NCBI GenBank assembly: GCA_012960245.1
Contig: DUBO01000014.1
Span: 78,178-142,177 of the forward strand
Origin: Candidatus Binatota bacterium
Lineage (GTDB): Bacteria; Desulfobacterota; Binatia; UBA1149
Direction: 5' to 3'
DNA: 64,000 nt
How positions within the stretch are numbered: position 1 is the stretch's first letter; every line of letters begins with the position of its first letter. The notes beneath the pieces are model-generated. The model saw only the letters and a program-made list of their open reading frames with translations. It searched no databases and had not been told where the DNA came from. Made by a program: the position numbers and the translations under genes. Positions 25,298 to 34,637 of the stretch are shown piece by piece.

Positions 25298-26967
25298 TGG
25301 TAAAGACTTTCTCGGTACTGGGCCTGGTCGGGTTGGCGTTGGCGGTTGCCACGAATTCGACGGCGGGCGTTGACCCGGATCTCAAGTGCCAGGCCGGCAA
25401 GTACAAGGCGGCTGCCGTCAAGACCCTGGGCCTGGCCAAGTGCAGTTCGAAGGCCGCGCGCGACGGCGCAACTACCGACGCTGGCTGCCTTGCCACCGCC
25501 GATTCGAAGTTCTCCAAACTGTTTGCCAAGGCCGAAAAGAAAGTCACCTGCGCCGAACCCGGCGACGAAGCCACGGTCGGTACTGCCATAGACGGCTGGC
25601 ACGCGCTGATCGAAGCGGCGCTTGACGCGGGTAGCGGCGACAACAAGTGCCGATCGGACAAGCTGAAGGTGGCAGGCAAGGCCGCCTCGGGCATGTTAAA
25701 GGGGGTAGCAAAAGAAACGATAAAGAACGACGCGGTGAAGTTCGGTAAGTCTTTTCGCAAGGCGAGAAGCAAGCTGCAGAAGATCTTCGGCAAGGCGGAT
25801 TCCAAGGGCGGGTGCATAACAACCGGCAACGGAAACGCCGTCGAGGACGACATCCACGATTTAGTAGAGGGGCTGGTGCCCTCCGATGAGCCTGCCTGCG
25901 ACCCGGAGTTACTCTACGGCGCCGAGGGCAACCGCCTGCACCGCTACGATCTCGACACCATTGACAACGGCCCCTTGCTCGAAGACATTCTCATTGCCGC
26001 CGCGGGCGACGAACGTCGCCTGTCGCTTGCCGACAACCGCGACATCAACGGCATGATCTGCGCACTGGCCGACGGCAGCGGCAGGTTCGTGGCCGGCGAA
26101 GATACCGGCCAGCCCACCCCTCCCGCGGGCTGGGGCGTATTCGAGGCCGACGGCACACAGGTGGGCAAGCTCACTCCCAGCTATCCCGACGCCGGGCCGG
26201 AACCCTACGGCTGCGCGGTCGACCCCGTGTCGGGCAACCTGTTCACCACCTCGGTGGGCAACCAGGCCAGCGGGGTTTTCAACGGGCAGCTCATCATGTG
26301 GTTCGCGCCCTTTGACCACTACCCAGGCGCCCCCGGGACTTACCCAAATAACGACCTCAGCAACAACTCCTGCAAAATTGCCACTGATATCGGCACAGCC
26401 GGCAACGTGGCCATCGATGAACTGGGCCGCATCTACGTTGCTTCGGCGCGGGGCCTGCACGTACGGCGATACTCGCCACCCTTCCCGACCGGCCCCGACG
26501 CGGCCGGTGGCTGCGGCTCGCTGGACTCGACCGGTGCCCCGATGGCCGACACTGTCACCGTAGAGGTGTTCGTGGCCGACCCCGAGAACGTGGGTACGCC
26601 CACTGGCATAACCCCGGCTCCCGGCGGCAACTGGTACATATCGAGCGTCCTCACCGGGATGATTTCGGAGTACAACAGCGACGGCGACTTCCTGCGACGC
26701 ATAGTCGAACCCGACCCGGACGAAACCGGGGTTCCGCTGTCCGTGGGGCACCCCCAGCAAGTGGCCGTCGACTGCAACGGAAACATCTACTACGCCGACA
26801 TGAACCTTGTCGTGAGCGGCGGCAGCCTCGGTCCCGGCCCCGACGGCAAGATCCGCCGCGTAGGCCTCGACCTGGCTGGCAACGGAAGAACCCCCGAAAT
26901 CATAAAGTCGGGCCTCTCGTTTCCCGACGGCGTGGCGGTCTTCCCCGGCGACCTGGAGGCACCCTGA
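25297..26967 (+). CDS. Exported Cys/Lys-rich helical domain fused to NHL-type beta-propeller
   Basis: 556 aa. Signal peptide MVKTFSVLGLVGLALAVA. Residues about 25-185 are Lys/Ala-rich helices with spaced Cys (DLKCQAGKYKAAAVKTLG, LAKCSSKAA, KKVTCAEPGDEA, GDNKC), a lineage-typical domain I do not recognise by name. The rest looks like a six-bladed propeller: GNVAIDELGRIYVAS, GGNWYISSVLTGMISEY, and VAVDCNGNIYYADMN, similar to NHL or SMP-30 repeats. No catalytic set is evident. Second gene of an exported-protein operon; the PQQ-type gene begins two bases after its stop. Confidence 0.8.
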   Translation: MVKTFSVLGLVGLALAVATNSTAGVDPDLKCQAGKYKAAAVKTLGLAKCSSKAARDGATTDAGCLATADSKFSKLFAKAEKKVTCAEPGDEATVGTAIDGWHALIEAALDAGSGDNKCRSDKLKVAGKAASGMLKGVAKETIKNDAVKFGKSFRKARSKLQKIFGKADSKGGCITTGNGNAVEDDIHDLVEGLVPSDEPACDPELLYGAEGNRLHRYDLDTIDNGPLLEDILIAAAGDERRLSLADNRDINGMICALADGSGRFVAGEDTGQPTPPAGWGVFEADGTQVGKLTPSYPDAGPEPYGCAVDPVSGNLFTTSVGNQASGVFNGQLIMWFAPFDHYPGAPGTYPNNDLSNNSCKIATDIGTAGNVAIDELGRIYVASARGLHVRRYSPPFPTGPDAAGGCGSLDSTGAPMADTVTVEVFVADPENVGTPTGITPAPGGNWYISSVLTGMISEYNSDGDFLRRIVEPDPDETGVPLSVGHPQQVAVDCNGNIYYADMNLVVSGGSLGPGPDGKIRRVGLDLAGNGRTPEIIKSGLSFPDGVAVFPGDLEAP

Positions 26968-26968
26968 C

Positions 26969-29158
26969 GTGAAACCCAATATACCCGGGCTGGCCCTGCT
27001 CGCCGTTGCCCTGCTCCTGCCAACGATTCCATGTGCCGCCGCCGACTGGCCAGCGCTCGGAGGTGGCCCTCTGCGCACTTACTACAACCCCGCCGAGACC
27101 ACGCTCACCCGTGAGAACCTCCCGCAACTGGTCGAGAAGTGGTCCTTCCAGACCGGCAAGATAGTCTCGGCCACCCCTGCGGTGGCCACCGTAGAAGTCG
27201 CTGGCGAGGGCGCCGTGCCGATGGTTTTCATCTCCTCGTGGGACGGCAACGTCTACGCACTTCGCCTCGCCGACGGCAGCGAGTTGTGGAGATTTGTCAC
27301 TGCAGATCAACCGGGCGCCTCCTATCCAAACACCGCCACCGCCCATGTCGAAGACGTGGGCGGCACGACCACCGTATTCGTCTCGGGAGGCGAGACCATG
27401 TACTCGCTCGACGCCGCAACGGGCACAGAGAACTGGCACTTCGAGGCGGGCACCGGCTGTGCCGACCCGCCTGGGTTGTGTTCTTTTGACGGAGAACGCA
27501 ACGAGATCGAAACTGCCGTAGTGCTAACCAACGGCATGGTGATGTTCGGCATGGACGTCAACGACCAGGAAACCGGCAAAGGCGGATTCTTCGCCGTCGA
27601 CGCCGCCGACGGGCGCCTGGCCTGGTACTTTGACCTCGAGACCGGCGCCACCTGTACGCCGGATCCGGCCGACAACATACGCGGCTTTGACGGATACCAC
27701 ACCGAGGGAGAACTGGGCCTGCCCGCAGGATTCCTGTCAACCCGAGCCGGCTGCGACTTCGACCGTTCGATAACCGGCTGCGGCAACGTGTGGTCGGCTG
27801 CCGCGGTCGACCAGGGACGTGGGCTGGTCTACTTCGGCAGCAGCAACTGCAACACAGACAGCGATCCGGCTACGCCCAAGCCCGGCCCCACCATGCCGCT
27901 GTACGACGAAGCCCTGGTGGCTCTCAATCTTGATGGCACCCCGGCGTGGACGTGGCGACCGCGCGAGGTAGACAACCTCGACCTTGCCTTCGGCGCCAGC
28001 CCCAACCTGTTCACGATAAACTTCGACGGCGACGACCGCGAGGTCGTGGGCATCGGGGGCAAGGACGGCACTTACTACGTCATCGACCGCGACGGAGTTA
28101 ACGAGTCGACGGGCGTTGCCTGGGACGACGTCGACCCCTCGGCGCTGCCCTACTGGGCTACCAACCTGGTGCCCGGTGGTTACGCCGGTGGCATGACGGC
28201 ATCGCCGGCCATCGACGAAGACCGCCGCCTCGTCTACGCGGCCACCGCGCCGGGACTCGACATCATCAACCCGCAGCAGCCCACGGTACACGCCATCAAC
28301 ATGGACGACGGCAGCGTCACCTGGCAGAACACCGGCGAGAGGGGCGGCCACGCCGACGCCAACTTCGGGCCGGTAAGCGCGGTGCCCGGGCTGGTCATGG
28401 TGGGCACGGTGTTCACCAACGTGTTGCGTTTTTATGACGCCGACAGCGGCGAGCGGCTGGCCACTCGCTACCTGGGGTCTTCGGTGGCATCGTCGGCAGT
28501 AGTTTCTGGCGGAACACTCGTGATCGGACACGGGTTGGGGGAACGATCGGCCAACACTTCGAGCGCTTCGACCATCGTGGCCAACGTCCCCTCGAAGGTC
28601 TACGCGTTCTGCGCGGCCGGGACCCCCGGCTGTGCGGGCTTGTGGAGCGGACGAAAGTTGTCGCTCAAGGATTTCGACTTGCGCCCCGACAAGCGAAAGC
28701 TCCTGGTGCTGAGCAAGGACGAGGAACTGGTGGTGCCGGTCGCCGGACAACCGCAGGACCCACTGACCGGTGGTGCCGAGCTGAGACTCTACAACCCTTC
28801 GACGGCCGAGCAGCAGGTCTTCTCACTGCCGGCTTCCGGTTGGAAAGGCCTCGGTCAGCCGGCCGGCTCCAAGGGCTACCGCTACAAGGACTCGCAACAG
28901 GTCAACGGCGCCTGCAAGTCGGTGAAGCTGGTGGTGGGCAAAGTGTTCAAGGCCCTGTGCAAAGGTGCCACTATAAACTTCACCCTAAACGAAGCGGGGC
29001 AGGGCTCGCTGGCCGTGGCCCTCACCACTGGCGGTGGCAGCGACCCCTTCGTTTGTGCCCTGTGGGGAGGAACCCTCAGGGTTGATCAGGGCACCGGCGT
29101 CAACGGAAAAGGAAAATTTCTGGCCATCAATAGCGCCCGGCCCGCCGTCTGCCCCTGA
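26969..29158 (+). CDS. Exported PQQ-type beta-propeller (quinoprotein/polyvinyl-alcohol-dehydrogenase-like)
   Basis: 729 aa with a signal peptide (NIPGLALLAVALLLPTIPCAAA, partial). Propeller blades show PQQ-repeat features such as VFISSWDGNVYALRLADG, MYSLDAATGTENW and GFFAVDAADGRLAWYFD. No haem CxxCH is present, unlike cytochrome-fused polyvinyl alcohol dehydrogenases. The last ~170 aa form a separate module (GSKGYRYKD, CKSVKL, CKGATINF, C-terminal PAVCP) homologous in style to the phosphoesterase C-terminus at 16940. A GTG start two bases after the previous stop indicates tight co-expression. Alcohol oxidation is plausible but unproven. Confidence 0.85.
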   Translation: MKPNIPGLALLAVALLLPTIPCAAADWPALGGGPLRTYYNPAETTLTRENLPQLVEKWSFQTGKIVSATPAVATVEVAGEGAVPMVFISSWDGNVYALRLADGSELWRFVTADQPGASYPNTATAHVEDVGGTTTVFVSGGETMYSLDAATGTENWHFEAGTGCADPPGLCSFDGERNEIETAVVLTNGMVMFGMDVNDQETGKGGFFAVDAADGRLAWYFDLETGATCTPDPADNIRGFDGYHTEGELGLPAGFLSTRAGCDFDRSITGCGNVWSAAAVDQGRGLVYFGSSNCNTDSDPATPKPGPTMPLYDEALVALNLDGTPAWTWRPREVDNLDLAFGASPNLFTINFDGDDREVVGIGGKDGTYYVIDRDGVNESTGVAWDDVDPSALPYWATNLVPGGYAGGMTASPAIDEDRRLVYAATAPGLDIINPQQPTVHAINMDDGSVTWQNTGERGGHADANFGPVSAVPGLVMVGTVFTNVLRFYDADSGERLATRYLGSSVASSAVVSGGTLVIGHGLGERSANTSSASTIVANVPSKVYAFCAAGTPGCAGLWSGRKLSLKDFDLRPDKRKLLVLSKDEELVVPVAGQPQDPLTGGAELRLYNPSTAEQQVFSLPASGWKGLGQPAGSKGYRYKDSQQVNGACKSVKLVVGKVFKALCKGATINFTLNEAGQGSLAVALTTGGGSDPFVCALWGGTLRVDQGTGVNGKGKFLAINSARPAVCP

Positions 29159-29180
29159 ACCGGCTCTTTTTTCAGCCGGT
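29159..29180 (+). terminator. Hairpin after the exported-protein operon
   Basis: The arms ACCGGCT and AGCCGGT are perfectly complementary around a CTTTTTTC loop, starting at the base after the stop codon of the PQQ-type gene. No T-run follows the stem, so termination efficiency is uncertain. Confidence 0.45.
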
Positions 29181-29192
29181 GCAGCGTTCCGA

Positions 29193-29210
29193 CCCACCCG
29201 GTCGGGGGGG
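29193..29210. promoter_or_regulatory. GC-rich palindrome CCCACCCGGTCGGGGGGG upstream of exported protein
   Basis: Near-palindrome 77 bases before the ATG at 29287. Downstream are TTGACG (29229-29234) and TACAGT (29253-29258) spaced 18 bases, a possible sigma-70-type promoter, so the palindrome sits where an upstream operator would. It resembles the element at 20168. Confidence 0.35.
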
Positions 29211-29286
29211 TAGCCATGATCTCTGCCCTTGACGTAAACCACCCCGTGGAACTACAGTTGGCAGAGAAAGCCAAGGGAGGCCACAC

Positions 29287-29871
29287 ATGACACGCCATCT
29301 AAGTATCTTCGCAGTCGCTATCACAGTAGTAGTTATAGCTGCCGTTTCCGCGCAGGCCGCAAGCACCAAGTACCAGTCAAGCGTAGTGCCTGTCGTTGCC
29401 GACATGGCCGGTGCCACGGCCTTCCCGACTATGGCGGCGGGCAAGGTCCTGATGAAGGGCAACGGCAAGTGCAAGGCCAAACTGTCCGGTGTCACGGACG
29501 GAGTGGGCATACCGGTTAGTACCGACAACTCGATGAAGCTCACCGGCGTGGTGACCGGCGACGAATACATCGTGGTGCTCGGCGGCAACTTCCCCGGCAT
29601 GGGAACTGTTTTTGAATTCAACATTGCAGTTGAACTGAAGTCGGGCAAGGGAGCCGCCAAGGTTGACCAGTCGTCGCAGTTCGCGCTGATACCCGCCGGG
29701 GTTCACCGGGCCGCGGTATTAGACAAGCTCGAGATCTACGAACCTCCCCTCCCGGCTGACTGGGCCGCCTGCAAACTTGTCATCGATGCTGGTGGCACGG
29801 TGGTAGACGACCCCAACAACCCCTGCAAAACAGGCCTGATGGTGGGCGCCTCGGGAGTCCTAATTCCCTGA
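29287..29871 (+). CDS. Small exported protein of unknown function
   Basis: 194 aa. The ATG follows AAGGGAGG by six bases. Residues 1-24 are a signal peptide ending near VSAQAAS. The mature part is beta-rich with KGNGKCKAKLSGVTDG and DWAACKLVID, containing three or four Cys that may pair. No family recognised. It has its own promoter-like region and so is separate from the exported-protein operon upstream, although its lysine-rich style matches those proteins. Confidence 0.75.
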   Translation: MTRHLSIFAVAITVVVIAAVSAQAASTKYQSSVVPVVADMAGATAFPTMAAGKVLMKGNGKCKAKLSGVTDGVGIPVSTDNSMKLTGVVTGDEYIVVLGGNFPGMGTVFEFNIAVELKSGKGAAKVDQSSQFALIPAGVHRAAVLDKLEIYEPPLPADWAACKLVIDAGGTVVDDPNNPCKTGLMVGASGVLIP

Positions 29872-29901
29872 TCCGTTTCGTGGCCTGGTGAAAGTGCCGG
29901 G

Positions 29902-30705
29902 TCACGAAGTGCTGCGCAATACGCTGCGCCGGAATAACGCCGGCAGCAACGCGCGCAACACGTAACCCGCCGCGATGAAGCGCGGCCAGGTCAGTTCGCG
30001 ACGGCCGCTCTCGATGGCGGCCAGCACCTGCTCCACCAGCTCGGAGGTCTCGACCATGCTGCGCTTGGCCACCGCGGGCATGGCGGCCAGCGCCTCATCG
30101 TCAAAAAACGCTGTTCGCACGGTGCCGGGATAGACCGTCAGCACGCTCACGCCGCTGCCTTCCAGCTCCAACGACAGCGCCTCGGCAAGGCCGCTCAGCG
30201 CGAACTTGCTCGCCGCGTAGGCGCTCTCCCCGGGCACCGCCAGGCGCCCGGCCACCGAAGAGACGAAGACCAGGCGACCGCGGCCCCTGGCAACAATGGC
30301 CGGCAGCAACAAGCGGGTCCAGTACAACGAGCCGAGGTAGTTGACCCTGATCATTCTCTCCATATCGTCAAGGTCCCAGTCCAGGAAGGACCGGTGATGC
30401 CCGTAGCCCGCGTTGTTGACCAACAGGTCGACCGCGCCCAGCTCGCGCTCCAGCATGGCCGCGCACTCTTCCACGCGCGCGCGATCGGCCACGTCGCAGT
30501 CGAGCAACAGTGGCCGCGGCGCGCCCGCCTCGATCAGCTCGGTGGCCAGGAGTTCGAGCTCGGGCAAGCGGCGGGCGACCAGCGCCAGCTTCATCCCACG
30601 CCGTCCCAGCGCCAAGGACAACTCGCGGCCTATGCCACTCGACGCCCCCGTGACCAGGGCCGAGCCGCCAGGTGTGATGACACGGGAGTCGGCGGGTACG
30701 GTCAC
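29902..30705 (-). CDS. Short-chain dehydrogenase/reductase
   Basis: 267 aa from a GTG at 30705 that overlaps the stop of the upstream LLM gene (GTGA). SDR signatures: TGASSGIGRELS, NNAGYGHH, SSVAGRLAVPGESAYAASKFALSG with catalytic Ser, Tyr and Lys. The C-terminal LRALLPALFRRSVLR tail and the overall sequence resemble the DltE/SDR-c subgroup that reduces acyl or hydroxyacyl groups. Third gene of a minus-strand unit with an SDR at 31532 and the LLM oxidoreductase. Confidence 0.91.
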   Translation of the reverse strand: MTVPADSRVITPGGSALVTGASSGIGRELSLALGRRGMKLALVARRLPELELLATELIEAGAPRPLLLDCDVADRARVEECAAMLERELGAVDLLVNNAGYGHHRSFLDWDLDDMERMIRVNYLGSLYWTRLLLPAIVARGRGRLVFVSSVAGRLAVPGESAYAASKFALSGLAEALSLELEGSGVSVLTVYPGTVRTAFFDDEALAAMPAVAKRSMVETSELVEQVLAAIESGRRELTWPRFIAAGYVLRALLPALFRRSVLRSTS

Positions 30706-31535
30706 AGCAATTCCTCGGCCAGGCCGCGCAGCGAGTCGATCGCTTCCGGAGACCTGCTCCAAGGCGCGACCACGAGCCGGTCAACGCCGGCGTCCTCGTA
30801 ACGGCACAGGTCGTCGCGGCTGACCACTCCCGCGCCAACCGAGTTTTCAAACGGCCTGGCCTCAGTGCCCGCGTCGCGGCGGTAGCTATCCAGGCGCTCG
30901 ACCAGTTCGGCCGACTGCGCGGGGGTGTTACCCACCCCTATCCAACCGTCACCCACGCGGGCGGCTCGACGCAAGGCCGCGTTGGACTGCCCCCCCACGT
31001 GAACCGGGGGTCCGCCGACGGTCGGCGGCTTGGGCTCGAACATCACGGGTTCGAAGTCAAAAAATTCGCCGTGGTGCTCGATCTCACGTTCGTTCCACAA
31101 CCGACGGCACACGACTATGGCCTCTTCGAGGCGCCGGCCACGAGATGAAAACTCCACGCCAGCCACCCGGCACTCACTCTCAAGCCAACCAGCGCCGACC
31201 CCGAACAGCGCCCGGCCACCCGACAGCAGGTCGAGCGTCTGCACGGCCCTCGCGCCGACCAGCGGATGCCTGAGACCCAGCAGGTAGACGTGGCTGCCCA
31301 GTTTTATCTGCTCGGTGCGTGCAGCCAGGAAGGACAGGTACGCAAAACAGTCGAACACCGGCGTGTCGGGGGGGACCGGCGGATGATCGCCGGCCAGCGG
31401 AGACCCCGACATTGCCACGGGAAAAACCAGGTGCTCGGGCAACCACAATGACTCGAAACCGAGCCGGTCGGCTTCCACCGCCACCTCGAGATGAAAGGCC
31501 GGGTTGAGCACCCCGAGAGCGACCCCCAGTTTCAC
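30702..31535 (-). CDS. LLM-class (luciferase-like, F420-type) oxidoreductase
   Basis: 277 aa from a GTG at 31535 overlapping the stop of the upstream SDR. KLGVALGVLNPAF and ESLWLPEHLVFP mark the start of a luciferase-like barrel; LDLLSGGRALFGVGAGWLE is the highly conserved flavin/F420-binding segment. The family uses F420 or FMN for hydride transfer or monooxygenation. The F420-dependent TIGR03619-type subgroup fits best by length. Between two SDR genes, so it probably handles a related alcohol or ketone intermediate. Confidence 0.9.
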   Translation of the reverse strand: MKLGVALGVLNPAFHLEVAVEADRLGFESLWLPEHLVFPVAMSGSPLAGDHPPVPPDTPVFDCFAYLSFLAARTEQIKLGSHVYLLGLRHPLVGARAVQTLDLLSGGRALFGVGAGWLESECRVAGVEFSSRGRRLEEAIVVCRRLWNEREIEHHGEFFDFEPVMFEPKPPTVGGPPVHVGGQSNAALRRAARVGDGWIGVGNTPAQSAELVERLDSYRRDAGTEARPFENSVGAGVVSRDDLCRYEDAGVDRLVVAPWSRSPEAIDSLRGLAEELL

Positions 31536-32317
31536 TGCTCGTCGTCCTCGACCGAAGTGGGAAGATGGAACGAACCGTCCTCGCCCCTGCTCCATCCGCC
31601 CGCGCAGTGTTCGCCGCCGTCAACGTGCAGCGTGTCTCCCGTGATGAAAGCCGCGCCGTCACCGGCCAGGAAGAGAGCGGCAGCAGCCACGTCCTCTGCC
31701 CTGCCCTCGCGCGCAAGCGGCAACCCGCTCGGGACCACCGGCATGCCCTCGGTAACGATAGCGTCGGGGGCTATGCAGTTGACCCTTATACCGCGCCCGC
31801 CCAGTTCGAGGGCCAGCGAGCGGGTGAGGCTTTCTACAGCGGCTTTCATCGCCGCGTACACGGCAAACCCGGGCGCCGCGCGATGGGCTTCTACCGACGT
31901 GATGTTGATTATCGAAGCGCCCTCGCCCAGGTGTGCGGAGACGGCGCGGATCACGTTGACAACGCTGCCGAAGTTTTCGTCGACCAGGGAGTCCACGCCC
32001 TTGTCGCTCAGGCCGACAAATTCACCCGCGAAGGTGCCGCCGGCGTTGTTGATCACCACGTCGAGACGGCCCAGCCCCTCGACCGCGGCCTGCACGAAGG
32101 CGCGCACAGCGTCAGGGTCACGAAGGTCAAGGCAGACGTCGACCACCTTGCTACCACGCGAACGCAGCTCCTCGGCCAGCAGGGCAATCTCGTCGCCCTC
32201 GCGGTCACAAAGGGCCAGCGACGCTCCCGCGTCGGCAAGCGCCAGCGCCATGGCGCGTCCCAGCCCGCGCGCAGCACCGGTCACAATCGCGGCTTTGCCG
32301 TCCAGCGTCCCTTTCAC
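31532..32317 (-). CDS. Short-chain dehydrogenase/reductase
   Basis: 261 aa with TGAARGLGRAMA, NNAGGTF, ITSVEAHRAAPGFAVYAAMKAAVESL, where the Tyr-x3-Lys (YAAMK) is intact, and ITGDTLHVDGGEH at the end. First gene of the three-gene minus-strand unit 32317-29902. NAD(P)-dependent oxidation or reduction of a hydroxy/keto group is expected; substrate unknown. Confidence 0.93.
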   Translation of the reverse strand: MKGTLDGKAAIVTGAARGLGRAMALALADAGASLALCDREGDEIALLAEELRSRGSKVVDVCLDLRDPDAVRAFVQAAVEGLGRLDVVINNAGGTFAGEFVGLSDKGVDSLVDENFGSVVNVIRAVSAHLGEGASIINITSVEAHRAAPGFAVYAAMKAAVESLTRSLALELGGRGIRVNCIAPDAIVTEGMPVVPSGLPLAREGRAEDVAAAALFLAGDGAAFITGDTLHVDGGEHCAGGWSRGEDGSFHLPTSVEDDEQ

Positions 32318-32376
32318 TGACTCCCCACCGCGTTCAACCTATCCACCCGCCAGCGCGAAGTGAAGAACCAGACCGT

Positions 32377-33060
32377 TCAGCGTTTTTGAACGTACTCCCG
32401 CACGCTCCACTGGCAACGATCGGCGACCAGGCGATCGTAGTCGGCACGCAGCACGTCGTGGCCAGGCGCCGCGGCCAGCTCCTGTTCCAGGCCTCTGACC
32501 CCCGGGGCCAGCCAGAACTCGATAAAAGCATCCCACCGTTCACCACCCTCCGACAACCTATCCTCAACCTCGTTGGCCACGCAACCCACCAGCCCCGGAC
32601 AAGCGGTCATCAGCGACGGCAGGTGATCGTTGGCCAGCCTGTCAACGAAGCTCTCGGCCGACAGCCCCGCGACTCGGCGAAGGGCCACGACCAACTTGTC
32701 GTTCTCCGTCACTGTTGCGAGCTCGCCTGCTGGCGCGGCCCTTACGACACGCTCACCGGTAACCCAGGAAGTTGCCGCTGACATGAACCGGGCAACGTCT
32801 TCGTGAACCACGCGGGCGCCCTCGTCTGAGTCGTAAAGGCGCTCTTGGTAATCCTGCAGGGAGTCGAAACACAGTTGCCCTATACTGTCCACGGGCGCGG
32901 GCGACGCCCCCCCTTCTTCGTCCCGGACAATGTTAACGGTGTAGCGCCGCATGGTCGGGTGATGTTTGAGGGCCAGCGGTACGTGGTCGCCGAGCAACAT
33001 ACGGGCGTAATCGGCCCGTGTGAGTTGCGGCAAGCGAGAACAGAAGAACAGTAATTTCAC
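32377..33060 (-). CDS. EthD-domain-like protein
   Basis: About 227 aa from a GTG at 33060 (a TTG one codon earlier is also possible); a GGTGGAGGG sequence lies about 12 bases upstream. VKLLFFCSRLPQLTRADYARM followed by HVPLALKHHPTMRRYTVNIV matches the dimeric alpha+beta barrel EthD fold, and a second copy is suggested by DKLVVALRRVAGLSAESFVDRLANDH (given in pieces). Tandem EthD proteins occur beside catabolic oxygenases. Divergent from the amidohydrolase gene at 33294. Confidence 0.75.
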   Translation of the reverse strand: MKLLFFCSRLPQLTRADYARMLLGDHVPLALKHHPTMRRYTVNIVRDEEGGASPAPVDSIGQLCFDSLQDYQERLYDSDEGARVVHEDVARFMSAATSWVTGERVVRAAPAGELATVTENDKLVVALRRVAGLSAESFVDRLANDHLPSLMTACPGLVGCVANEVEDRLSEGGERWDAFIEFWLAPGVRGLEQELAAAPGHDVLRADYDRLVADRCQWSVREYVQKR

Positions 33061-33293
33061 CAACTGCGAAGCCCTCCACCAAATGCTGCCACCAAGGCAG
33101 CTCGACCATATCACGGTTATAACACCGGAGGACAGCAACCGAGTGTTCCATCCATAGGCTGCCCTCCGCGTAGCCTCACGAGCAGGTGTCCCGTCATTAT
33201 CACTGCGCCGGGCGAGCGCCAGGCGACGAGGCACTTTACTTGGCACGGCCGCAGTTTTAAGTACCCGTTGCCGCACCCTGGGAGAATAGCTCT

Positions 33294-34607
33294 ATGCAAG
33301 TTGACGACATGATTCTGGTAAGCGTGGACGACCACGTCGTGGAGCCCCCCGACATGTTCGAGCAACACCTTGCCGACAAGTGGAAATCACGCGCGCCGCG
33401 CGTGGTGCGCAAGAAGGACGGCTGCGACGTGTGGCTGTTCGAGGGAGCACAGATCCCCAACATCGGGCTGAACGCGGTGGCCGGTCGCCCGCCCAAAGAG
33501 TACGGTGTCGAGCCGACTTCCTACGACCAGCTCAGGCGCGCGACCTGGGACGTCGACGCGCGCATCGACGACATGAACGCCAACGGCGTGCTCGCCTCCA
33601 TGTGTTTTCCTTCCTTTCCTTCCTTCGCCGGCCAGCTGTGGGCCAACTGCGAAGACAAGGAACTCGCGCTGGTCATGCTGCGCGCCTACAACGACTGGCA
33701 CGTCGACCAGTGGTGTGGTGCCCACCCCGGCAGGTTCATCCCACTGGCAGCGCCCATCTTGTGGGACCCCGACGAGATGGGCAACGAAATCCGCCGACTG
33801 GCCAAAAAGGGATGCCACGCCATCAGTTTCTCTGAGAACCCGACCAAGCTGGGCTTCCCCAGCCTCCACGATCACTACTGGGACCCCCTGTGGCAGGCCT
33901 GCTCGGACGAAGGCACCTCGGTGTGCATACACATCGGCTCGGGAGAAGGCATGGTGTTTACTTCCATGGACTCACCGGTGGACGTGATGATAACCGTGTC
34001 TCCGATCAACGTGTTCGGCTGCGCTGCCGACCTGGTCTGGTCTAGAGTCCTGAGAGATTACCCCGACCTGAGCATAGTGCTGTCCGAGGGCGGCATAGGA
34101 TGGATTCCCTACCTTCTCGAACGCATGGACTACGTGTACAAGCAGCACCACCTGTGGACGCACCAGGACTTTGCCGGCAAAACCCCCAGCCAGGTATTTC
34201 GCGAGCACATAACCACCTGCTTCATCGACGATAAGACCGGCGTGGAGCTGCGCCACCACATCGGCGTGGACAACATTACCTGGGAGTGTGACTACCCGCA
34301 CTCCGACAGCACCTGGCCGCACTCTCCCGAGAGCCTCGCCCGTTGCCTGGAAGGAGTCCCCGACGACGAGGTCAACAAGATTTCGTTTGAGAACGCGCTC
34401 AGGGTTTTTCGTCTCGACCCGTTCGCCACCCTGTCGCGCGAGGAATGCACGGTGGCGGCGCTGAGAGCCAGGGCCGGGCACGTGGACCTCGAGCCCCGCA
34501 GCCAGGGCGGCAACCCACCCGTGGATGACCCCAACGCAGCGGTCACTTCGCAGCACATCATTGACCAGCTTTCGACGGCCTTCGCGTCACCCTTCGAACA
34601 GGCCTGA
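33294..34607 (+). CDS. Amidohydrolase-2 family metal-dependent hydrolase/decarboxylase
   Basis: 437 aa. VSVDDHVVEPPDMF at the N-terminus carries the first metal-binding His/Glu cluster of amidohydrolase_2 (ACMSD-like) enzymes; VCIHIGSGEGM, VLSEGGIGWIPYLLERMD and WECDYPHSDSTWPHS supply the later ligands. GGGAGA lies eight bases before the ATG. Related proteins hydrolyse or decarboxylate aromatic or steroid ring-cleavage products. Followed after 30 bp by an SDR, DUF35 and Ltp2-like gene, which probably form its operon. Confidence 0.9.
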   Translation: MQVDDMILVSVDDHVVEPPDMFEQHLADKWKSRAPRVVRKKDGCDVWLFEGAQIPNIGLNAVAGRPPKEYGVEPTSYDQLRRATWDVDARIDDMNANGVLASMCFPSFPSFAGQLWANCEDKELALVMLRAYNDWHVDQWCGAHPGRFIPLAAPILWDPDEMGNEIRRLAKKGCHAISFSENPTKLGFPSLHDHYWDPLWQACSDEGTSVCIHIGSGEGMVFTSMDSPVDVMITVSPINVFGCAADLVWSRVLRDYPDLSIVLSEGGIGWIPYLLERMDYVYKQHHLWTHQDFAGKTPSQVFREHITTCFIDDKTGVELRHHIGVDNITWECDYPHSDSTWPHSPESLARCLEGVPDDEVNKISFENALRVFRLDPFATLSREECTVAALRARAGHVDLEPRSQGGNPPVDDPNAAVTSQHIIDQLSTAFASPFEQA

Positions 34608-34637
34608 CCCCAACCCACAACACGAGGAGAATAAAAT

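Noticed and set aside
25909..27078. Minus-strand frame opposite the propeller genes
   Set aside because: Spans the junction of two convincing plus-strand genes and lacks any motif.
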